Shown: in pieces, positions 22,166 through 29,006 of the stretch
Layout of the letters: each line of letters begins with the position of its first letter
Position numbering within the stretch: the stretch's first letter is position 1
Source of the DNA: an uncultured Eisenbergiella sp.
Lineage (GTDB): Bacteria > Bacillota > Clostridia > Lachnospirales > Lachnospiraceae
Assembly (NCBI GenBank): GCA_947627215.1
Contig: CANQVD010000002.1
Span: forward strand, 1 to 64,000
Length of the DNA stretch: 64,000 nucleotides
Direction: 5' to 3'
The notes under the pieces: model-generated
Databases searched by the model: none
What the model saw: only the letters and a program-made list of their open reading frames with translations
What the model was told of the DNA's origin: nothing
Position numbers and translations under genes: made by a program

Positions 22166-25147
22166 ATGGATTTTATCAAGGAAAAAATAAGGGTAATGAC
22201 CGCAAGGTTGAATCAGTTGAAAATCATCAACACAGAAATGATGGAATATGTTTATCTTGAATGCCCAAACTATAAGGTTTCCAACACGCCGCCAGGAGAG
22301 GATGCGGAATGGAGAATACATACAGATAATGTGCTTTATGAAGGTACAGATACGCACTATTGGTTACATCTGAAAATCCCGGCAAAGAAAATCTGTGAAG
22401 GGATAGAACAGCGCCTTTCTGTCAAAACCGGAAGAGAGGGGCAGTGGGATGCAACGAACCCTCAGATTACTGCATTTATAAATGGCGGCACTATGCAGGC
22501 CATGGATGTAAATCATACATGGCTTCCTCTTGAATATGAGAGAGAGTATGATATTTATTTATATCTGTATACCGGGATGCTGGAAGGGCATTTTGAAGTA
22601 AATATATCCGTTGAGACCGTAGATCTGAATATAGAAGGTTTGTATTATGATCTTCATGTTCCGTATTTATGTATGCTGGAGCTGAATGAGACTTCTTACA
22701 ATTATATCAAAATTCGGGATTGTCTGGATAAAGCACTTTTTTGTTTGGATTTGCGCGATATATATTCCGAAGAGTTCCATAACAGTGTCATTGCAACAAG
22801 GAAGTATTTGAAGGAGAATTTCTACGAAAAAATCTGCGGCGAATCTGAGGCCATGGTCAGTTGTATTGGGCATACGCATATTGATGTGGCTTGGCTGTGG
22901 ACAGTAGCGCAGACAAGAGAAAAAGCACAACGAAGCTTCTCTACAGTAATCAATATGATAAAAAGATATCCCGATTATATATTTATGTCCAGTCAACCTC
23001 AACTGTACGAATTTGTAAAAGAGAGCGATCCACAATTATATGCGGAAATTAAAGAAGCTGTTAAGATAGGCCGTTGGGAACCGGAGGGCGCGATGTGGCT
23101 GGAGGCAGATACCAACCTCATTCATGGAGAGAGCCTGATTCGACAGATTCTGTATGGAAAACGGTTTATGAAAGAGGAATTTGGGGTAGACAGCAAGATC
23201 CTGTGGCTTCCGGATGTCTTTGGTTATAGCGGGGCATTGCCTCAAATTTTGAAAAAAAGCGGTATTACGCGATTCTTTACAGCGAAAATGAGTTGGAGTG
23301 AAACTAATGCGCTGCCTAATGATACTTTTATCTGGGAGGGCATTGACGGAAGTTCTGTATTCACTTCTATCATAAATAATTATGTTTGTCAGTTGGATCC
23401 GAAATGGCTTTACAGTACTTGGAAAAACTACAAAAATAAATCCCTGACAAATAATGTTTTGGTAACGTTTGGATATGGGGATGGCGGCGGCGGGCCGACC
23501 CCGGAAATGATGGAAAATTATGCGCGTTTGAAATATGGAATTCCGGGGATCCCCAAGGCAAGGGTTGAGAAAGCTGGCGCTTTTTTTGAGCGAATAGAGG
23601 CGGATTTTGAAAAGAATACCAGGGCATTACGTTTTATGCCCAAATGGGTGGGAGAACTGTATCTGGAAATGCATCGTGGTACATATACCACCATGGCAAA
23701 AAATAAGAAAAATAATCGAAAGAGTGAACTGCTGTATTTAATGATAGAAAGTGTAGCAGTTGCCGATATGGTACTTAATGATGGAATTTATCCTGAAGAA
23801 GCCATGCGCCGAAATACAGCTAATATTTTGTTAAATCAGTTTCATGACATTATTCCAGGGTCCTCTATCAAGCAAGTGTATGATGTAACAGATATAGAAT
23901 ATACGAAAATTCTGGAGGAGGGGCAGGCGATTTTAGAGGAAAAGCTTGCCGCAATTATGAGTCGAATAAAAACTTCGGGCGGCATTTTCGTATTTAATCC
24001 GACTCCTTTTGAGGTTAGTGACAATATTTATTTGGATGGAAAAATGTATTATGCGAACCATATACCCGCTCATGGTTGGAGAGTAATTGCAGCACGAGAG
24101 GCAAAATGTGGAGTGATCGTCACAGAAAATACAATTGAGAATGATGTTATAAAAGTGGTGTTCAATGATAGATACCATATAATATCGGTATTTGATAAGG
24201 TTGAGTGTAGGGAGGTAATAGAAAAGGGAAAAGAAGCCAATTGCCTGGAAATTTTTGAGGATTATCCGCGAGCGTATGATGCATGGGAAATTACCGAATA
24301 TTATAAACAAAAAATGTGGCTAATTGATCAGATAGATCGGGTACAACTGCTTTCTGATGGGCTCCATATCGAAAGAAAATATCATAATTCTGCCATTGTT
24401 CAGGATATACGCTTACGCAAAGGATCAAAGAGAATTGATTTTATTACATCTATAGATTGGCATGAGGATCATGTGCTTTTAAAGGCCGCATTCCCGGTGG
24501 CGATTCGCAGTATGCGTGCGACCTATGACATCCAATTCGGGAATTTAGAACGCCCCACGCATCGTAATACCAGTTGGGATGCGGCAAAATTTGAAGTATG
24601 CGCACACAAATGGGCGGATCTTTCAGAAGGTAATTACGGTGTCAGTATTTTAAATGATTGTAAATATGGATATAGTATTGAAGACAATGTTATGAAGCTT
24701 ACTCTTCTCAAAGCGGCGACTTATCCAAATCCGGAAGCAGATAAAGGAATGAATAAGTTTATATATTCTCTTTATCCGCACAAAGGTGATTTTAAAGAGG
24801 GACGAACAGTAAAGGAAGGCTATCTGCTGAATACACCCCTGCAGGCAAAATATATTGCGGCGACAGACGGGGTGCTGCCGCCATGTTATGCTATGATTTC
24901 AAGTAATCGGGAAAATATATTGGTTGAAACAATAAAAAAGGCGGAAGATGACAATTCAGTAATAGTGCGTTTATACGATGCGTATAATCAAAAAACAGAG
25001 GTTTGTTTAGTTACTGCATTTAGCTATAGAGAGGTGTATTTGTGCGATATGATGGAACAAAATATCAGCCCACTTAAGGCAGTTAATGGGGAAATCAGAC
25101 TTTGGGTAGGAAATTATGAAATTATAACATTGAAATTTGTTCGCTAA
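22166..25147 (+). CDS. Alpha-mannosidase, glycoside hydrolase family 38
   Basis: A 993-residue cytoplasmic enzyme (no signal peptide) of GH38. The N-terminal beta-sandwich is followed by the catalytic domain with the zinc ligands in GHTHIDVAWLW (about residues 233-243), the nucleophile aspartate in WLPDVFGYSG (about 350) and the NQFHDIIPGSS motif (about 560). C-terminal beta-domains follow. The length fits bacterial GH38 enzymes of about 1000 residues. GAGAGGGAACCTGT precedes the ATG. It would trim alpha-mannosides imported by the transporter encoded upstream, possibly after or before action of the flavoprotein. Confidence 0.92.
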   Translation: MDFIKEKIRVMTARLNQLKIINTEMMEYVYLECPNYKVSNTPPGEDAEWRIHTDNVLYEGTDTHYWLHLKIPAKKICEGIEQRLSVKTGREGQWDATNPQITAFINGGTMQAMDVNHTWLPLEYEREYDIYLYLYTGMLEGHFEVNISVETVDLNIEGLYYDLHVPYLCMLELNETSYNYIKIRDCLDKALFCLDLRDIYSEEFHNSVIATRKYLKENFYEKICGESEAMVSCIGHTHIDVAWLWTVAQTREKAQRSFSTVINMIKRYPDYIFMSSQPQLYEFVKESDPQLYAEIKEAVKIGRWEPEGAMWLEADTNLIHGESLIRQILYGKRFMKEEFGVDSKILWLPDVFGYSGALPQILKKSGITRFFTAKMSWSETNALPNDTFIWEGIDGSSVFTSIINNYVCQLDPKWLYSTWKNYKNKSLTNNVLVTFGYGDGGGGPTPEMMENYARLKYGIPGIPKARVEKAGAFFERIEADFEKNTRALRFMPKWVGELYLEMHRGTYTTMAKNKKNNRKSELLYLMIESVAVADMVLNDGIYPEEAMRRNTANILLNQFHDIIPGSSIKQVYDVTDIEYTKILEEGQAILEEKLAAIMSRIKTSGGIFVFNPTPFEVSDNIYLDGKMYYANHIPAHGWRVIAAREAKCGVIVTENTIENDVIKVVFNDRYHIISVFDKVECREVIEKGKEANCLEIFEDYPRAYDAWEITEYYKQKMWLIDQIDRVQLLSDGLHIERKYHNSAIVQDIRLRKGSKRIDFITSIDWHEDHVLLKAAFPVAIRSMRATYDIQFGNLERPTHRNTSWDAAKFEVCAHKWADLSEGNYGVSILNDCKYGYSIEDNVMKLTLLKAATYPNPEADKGMNKFIYSLYPHKGDFKEGRTVKEGYLLNTPLQAKYIAATDGVLPPCYAMISSNRENILVETIKKAEDDNSVIVRLYDAYNQKTEVCLVTAFSYREVYLCDMMEQNISPLKAVNGEIRLWVGNYEIITLKFVR

Positions 25148-25320
25148 AAATGATTTCAGGTAAATTATAATAATAGGATTTCATTGCATGGTATTTGTAA
25201 TACATGAGGCCGTTTGGAGAGACTTTTTTATTTTACCCTGAAAATAGGAATGGTAAGCGGATATTTGCCATTTTTCATGGCGGATACCGCTTGGGGATAA
25301 GTACCGGCTTACCCATTTTC

Positions 25321-26106
25321 TCATTCCAGCAAAAGCCTCCTTTTGATTTGCGTATATTTCTTTTCCGGAATCGGAAGCTGTGTCCCGTCCGACAGGGTCA
25401 CGGAAAACCGGCGGATCTCCCGCACGTGGATGGGATTGAGCAGATACCCGGCGTGTATGCGCAGAAAAAGCCCCGGATATTTCCGCTCTAATTTCGAAAG
25501 GGTTTCGTTTACGGTGAGCGTGCCGCTTCCCATGTGTATCCGAAGCTTTGCGGAACGCTTGACAGTTTCAACATATAAAATGCGGTTCGCCTCAATGCGG
25601 TGTACGCTCAGGTCGGACGCCTTTACGGTCACAAAGCGTTCCGGCCCCGCGGCGGCCATGATTTCATGGTGGATGGGATAAATGGTGTCTCTGCTGTCAT
25701 ATTTCCACAGATTGCTGATGTGAAGCATGACGATCTCAGGGCGGGCCTCCCATCCGGCGGTGGTTTTCACCCGTTTTGCCCGCCATGTATAGTGCAGCCG
25801 CTGGTCGTGCAGATCCGTGCCGCCGTCGGGGTAGTGGGTATAGATGTCGTAATGCAGAAGGATCTCTTTTACGCAGGCATGCGGAGAGACGCACTGCGCC
25901 GCAATGCTGCCCATGGTGAAGGTCAGGTTATGTTCTTCCGCCGCCCATGCCCGGATCAGGTTCTCCCTGCCCCGCATCTGCTGCCGTTCGGTGGGGCCGA
26001 GCCACAGGACATCGTCGCTGATGCTCTCGAAGAACGGCGTCAGATTGTTTTTGTAATATTCCGTTATGATCAAAATGGAGCGGCGGATCAGATCGTCTGT
26101 TTTCAT
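25321..26106 (-). CDS. LytTR DNA-binding regulator with N-terminal NTF2/SnoaL-like domain
   Basis: A 261-residue protein in two parts. Residues 1-135 look like an NTF2/SnoaL-like fold (repeated TRP/aromatic pattern, YYKNNLTPFFESISDDVLWLGP, then a C-terminal strand with IVMLHISNLW). Residues 155-260 are a LytTR domain: ANRILYVETVKRSAKLRIH, LFLRIHAGYLLNP and VTLSDGTQLPIPEKKY. There is no receiver domain, so it is not a classical response regulator; the N-terminal pocket may bind a small molecule. GGAGGC lies before the ATG on the minus strand. A promoter and hairpin leader lie upstream. The target is unknown. Confidence 0.8.
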   Translation of the reverse strand: MKTDDLIRRSILIITEYYKNNLTPFFESISDDVLWLGPTERQQMRGRENLIRAWAAEEHNLTFTMGSIAAQCVSPHACVKEILLHYDIYTHYPDGGTDLHDQRLHYTWRAKRVKTTAGWEARPEIVMLHISNLWKYDSRDTIYPIHHEIMAAAGPERFVTVKASDLSVHRIEANRILYVETVKRSAKLRIHMGSGTLTVNETLSKLERKYPGLFLRIHAGYLLNPIHVREIRRFSVTLSDGTQLPIPEKKYTQIKRRLLLE

Positions 26107-26139
26107 GAAGCTGCCTCCGGAAAGGGGATACGGGCTTAG

Positions 26140-26199
26140 GGGTGGCCGGCGGCTTTTATCGGCCTTTTTTATCGCCGGCCGTTTTCACCGGCCTTTTTT
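26140..26199 (-). promoter_or_regulatory. GC-rich hairpin leader of the LytTR gene
   Basis: Between the predicted start site (about 26193) and the gene, the transcribed strand contains repeated GGCCG, CGGCC and GCCGGCC units separated by AAAAAA. GGCCGGCG/CGCCGGCC is the strongest pair. It can fold into competing hairpins and could act as an attenuator, or be a terminator read on the plus strand (T-runs follow each stem there). Confidence 0.4.
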
Positions 26200-26227
26200 A
26201 TTATATATCAAAAAGAGGCGGAAACAA
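26200..26227 (-). promoter_or_regulatory. Predicted promoter of the NTF2-LytTR gene
   Basis: On the minus strand, TTGTTT (26222-26227) and TATAAT (26200-26205) are 16 bases apart. The -10 is perfect and the -35 is weak. Confidence 0.5.
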
Positions 26228-26266
26228 GTCATTTGGCGCAAAATACAGGCGATTCGCGGAAATATA

Positions 26267-26294
26267 TTGAAATCGATGATGTGACGGCTATAAT
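26267..26294 (+). promoter_or_regulatory. Predicted promoter of the 5'-nucleotidase gene
   Basis: TTGAAA (26267-26272) and TATAAT (26289-26294) are 16 bases apart, upstream of the lipoprotein gene starting at 26439. It leaves a 5' untranslated region of about 140 bases, part of which (26330-26385) is GC-rich and could fold. Confidence 0.6.
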
Positions 26295-26438
26295 TTCTGA
26301 TGTATGGTCCTGAAGGATGAAAGACCCGGTATGGGCCGCTGCGCAGGATCCCTGACAGGGGGATTTTCCTGTGGCCCCGGATCTGGGGAATACATCCATG
26401 AGGAGCATATATTTATATGGAAAGAGGAGGAATTTACT

Positions 26439-28502
26439 GTGAAAAAAATGTGCCATAAAACGATGGCGGTTTTCCTGTGCCTGATCATGGTGTTTGCCCT
26501 GAGCGCCTGCCAGGGGAAAACAAGCGTTCAGGAGACCGTCAGCGAGGATTCCCGGGAGGAGTCCGCAGAAACCGTCCAGGCAGGGGCCGCGGATGATGTG
26601 CAGGCCGAATCCGAAAGCGCTGCGGAGGCTTCATCCCAGGAGGAAGCTGCGGATCGCGGCCCCGCGGTCGTGACCATCTATTCTACCAATGATATTCACG
26701 GTGTCGTGGCGGAGAGCGCGGACGACGGTGTGATCGGTCTGCCGCAGGTCGCTGCCATTGCGGCTTCCACGGAGAACGCCATTCTTCTGGATGCCGGCGA
26801 CGCCACTCAGGGGGCCAGCTTTGCCACGGTTGACAGCGGCGCCCATGTGATCGAAGTCATGAACGCCGCCGGATACGGAGCCATGGCGGCAGGCAATCAT
26901 GATTTCGATTACGGCGCAGAGGCCCTCACAGCCAATGCGGAGAAGGCCCAGTTCCCTATTCTTTCCGCCAATACCTTAAAGGACGGAGAACCCCTGCTGG
27001 ACAGCCATACCATCGTGGAAGCGGCAGGATATCAGATCGGCATCATCGGTCTCACCACCGCTCTCACTTCCACCTCCACCAATCCGGAGAAGCTGGAAGG
27101 CATCACCTTTGAGAATGAGATCGAAATCGCCAAGGCCGAGATCGGAGAGCTGGCGGACAGCGTAGACGCGATTGTTTTTGTGACCCATTTGGGCGACAAC
27201 CCGCTGGCGACGACCGTCACCTCTCAGGATCTGCTGGACGGTCTTTCTCCGGAGGAGCTTGAGAAGGTTGCCGCTGTTATAGACGGCCACAGCCATACGA
27301 TCGAGGAGACCGCCAGCGGTCAGATCCCGATCGTCCAGACCGGCACCCGGAATACAGCGCTCGGCGTTGTCACCATTTCCTTCGACGGCGAAGGCGGCTT
27401 TGCGGCAGAGGGAGAGGTATGGGACTACGAAACGGCGTCGGCTTTTGCCCTGAACGAAGACGGCGAGGCTGAGAAGGCCGCGGTGGAGGCGGCCTATGAT
27501 ACCTGTATGGCCGAGATCGAGCCGGTTCTGGCGGAGGAGGTGGCCAACACCGGCGCACCTATCTGGGGCGGCTATATTTACTATGATTATGCGGAGCCGA
27601 GGATCGTGGAAACAACCATGGGCGATCTGGTGGCCGATGCGTTCCGGTATTACGGCCAGATATTTGCCGACAACAATAGTCTGCCCATTCCGGTGATCGG
27701 CGTGGAGAACGGCGGCGGGATCAGTGCCACTCTGCCTTACGGGACCGTCACCAGAGGAGATATCCTGAACGCGTTCAACCATGGCAATACGGTTGACGTG
27801 ATCCGGGTGTATCCTTCCCAGCTTTACACGGCGCTGGAGCTCGGCCTCGTCATGACCGGCCAGGATGATACGGGCCGTCTGATCTGCGAGAAGCCCTCGG
27901 GCAGCTTCCTGCAGGTATCCGGGATCACGTACACCTATGACCCCGCGGGCGAGGAAGGAAACAAGGTGGTTTCCGTTGTCCTTGATGACGGCACGCAGCT
28001 TTCCAGGGATGACGAGGAGACGGATCTTCTGGTGGTCACCAACAACTATGTGACGACCTTTGACGGATTTTCTTCCACGATGAAGTTCGGCGAGCTGGGC
28101 GGCGAGGACGCCATCGTCATGGACTATATTCTCCATCTGACGAATGACGGGTCGGATACTCTGACCGTCGATAAGCCGGCGGGTCGGATTTTGGTGGAGG
28201 GCGACAAATCGCCGGAAACCTACGATGTGGTGATCCCCGTTCGGACGCCGGACGGCAGCGAGTATGACTTTTCCGGCACGGAGTTTGAGATTGTGACTGA
28301 CAACGGGGCTCCCGAAAAGGCGGTCTGCGAGGCGGACGGACTGCATCTGACCGTTTCAAAGGGCGCGCATACCTTCTATCTCACGGAATCTTCGGATGAC
28401 GTACCGGTCTATACCAATAATTACTCCGGTTCCGGCACCGTTACCACTGCCGACGGGTATTATCACCTTTACTTTACGGTGGATCCCGATACGCTGGGAT
28501 AA
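26439..28502 (+). CDS. Secreted bifunctional UDP-sugar hydrolase/5'-nucleotidase lipoprotein
   Basis: A 687-residue surface lipoprotein: signal peptide with lipobox ALSAC, then an acidic Ala/Ser/Glu linker. The metallophosphatase domain follows with TNDIHG, LLDAGDATQG, GNHDFDYG and DGHSHT metal and substrate motifs. The 5'-nucleotidase C-terminal domain has VENGGGISATLPYGTVTRGD. The last 120 residues are an extra acidic extension. The frame is open to 26304, but AGAGGAGG at 26423-26430 fixes the GTG at 26439. It would release nucleosides and phosphate from extracellular nucleotides. It is monocistronic, with its own promoter and terminator. Confidence 0.92.
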   Translation: MKKMCHKTMAVFLCLIMVFALSACQGKTSVQETVSEDSREESAETVQAGAADDVQAESESAAEASSQEEAADRGPAVVTIYSTNDIHGVVAESADDGVIGLPQVAAIAASTENAILLDAGDATQGASFATVDSGAHVIEVMNAAGYGAMAAGNHDFDYGAEALTANAEKAQFPILSANTLKDGEPLLDSHTIVEAAGYQIGIIGLTTALTSTSTNPEKLEGITFENEIEIAKAEIGELADSVDAIVFVTHLGDNPLATTVTSQDLLDGLSPEELEKVAAVIDGHSHTIEETASGQIPIVQTGTRNTALGVVTISFDGEGGFAAEGEVWDYETASAFALNEDGEAEKAAVEAAYDTCMAEIEPVLAEEVANTGAPIWGGYIYYDYAEPRIVETTMGDLVADAFRYYGQIFADNNSLPIPVIGVENGGGISATLPYGTVTRGDILNAFNHGNTVDVIRVYPSQLYTALELGLVMTGQDDTGRLICEKPSGSFLQVSGITYTYDPAGEEGNKVVSVVLDDGTQLSRDDEETDLLVVTNNYVTTFDGFSSTMKFGELGGEDAIVMDYILHLTNDGSDTLTVDKPAGRILVEGDKSPETYDVVIPVRTPDGSEYDFSGTEFEIVTDNGAPEKAVCEADGLHLTVSKGAHTFYLTESSDDVPVYTNNYSGSGTVTTADGYYHLYFTVDPDTLG

Positions 28503-28552
28503 GGCGGGCAAAGCCGCGGAGGCGCGTGGGCAAAGGATATTTTGAGGCTGAT

Positions 28553-28599
28553 AAAAAGAGGACTGTTCTGTGCAGAGGACGGAGCGGTTCTCTTTTTTT
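28553..28599 (+). terminator. Intrinsic terminator
   Basis: AAAAAGAG (28553-28560) pairs with CTCTTTTT (28590-28597), extended by an imperfect GACTG/CGGTT stem and ending in T7. It ends the nucleotidase transcript. Confidence 0.75.
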
Positions 28600-28680
28600 A
28601 CTACCTTTCCACAAACAAAAGCGATAAGACACTCATAGCATATTGAATTTGAAAAAATCAAAAAAAGTAAGAAATTATAG

Positions 28681-28709
28681 TTGACAAACGGATATGACCG
28701 AGATATAAT
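28681..28709 (+). promoter_or_regulatory. Consensus sigma-A promoter of the dynamin-like module
   Basis: TTGACA (28681-28686) and TATAAT (28704-28709) are both perfect consensus hexamers with 17 bases between them. A full-consensus promoter implies strong transcription unless repressed, which fits the presence of an inverted repeat at 28728 and an HTH domain encoded downstream. Confidence 0.85.
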
Positions 28710-28727
28710 CAGATTATCAAATGAAAT

Positions 28728-28743
28728 ATGCAACAAATTGCAT
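28728..28743. promoter_or_regulatory. Candidate operator of the dynamin-like module
   Basis: ATGCAA-CAAA-TTGCAT is a perfect 6-base inverted repeat placed just after the predicted transcription start. It is a plausible target for the N-terminal HTH domain of the GTPase or another repressor. Confidence 0.45.
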
Positions 28744-28783
28744 AATAAATTTGAAAATATAAAAAAGAAAAGGAGAGAGCAAC

Positions 28784-28990
28784 ATGAAGAGAGAAAAGGG
28801 AGCAATCATTGGAGCCATGTTTGGAGGAGCCGCTGCCGCTGCCGCATATGCGCTCGTCGGACCGTTTGGGGTGCTCATTCTGGGGGCAGCCGCGCAAATG
28901 GTCGAATCTGTTTCGAAAATGGGAGAGTATATCGCAGGCGCGACGGAAGAGGTGCTGCCGGAATTCAACATCAATGTAAAAATAGGCTGA
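28784..28990 (+). CDS. Small glycine/alanine-rich membrane peptide
   Basis: A 68-residue protein with a basic N-terminus (MKREKG), one long hydrophobic Gly/Ala helix at about residues 7-38 (GAMFGGAAAAAAYALVG and on) and a short acidic-polar tail. The GxxxG-rich helix resembles glycine-zipper or pore-forming segments. AAAAGGAGAGAGCAAC precedes the ATG. It is 16 bases ahead of the dynamin-like gene and shares its strong promoter, so the two almost certainly work together. It matches no family I recognise. A role as membrane anchor, recruiter or effector is inference. Confidence 0.75.
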   Translation: MKREKGAIIGAMFGGAAAAAAYALVGPFGVLILGAAAQMVESVSKMGEYIAGATEEVLPEFNINVKIG

Positions 28991-29006
28991 AAAGGAGGAT
29001 ACAGTT

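Noticed and set aside
26976-28346. 456-codon minus-strand frame
   Set aside because: Antisense shadow of the 5'-nucleotidase gene.
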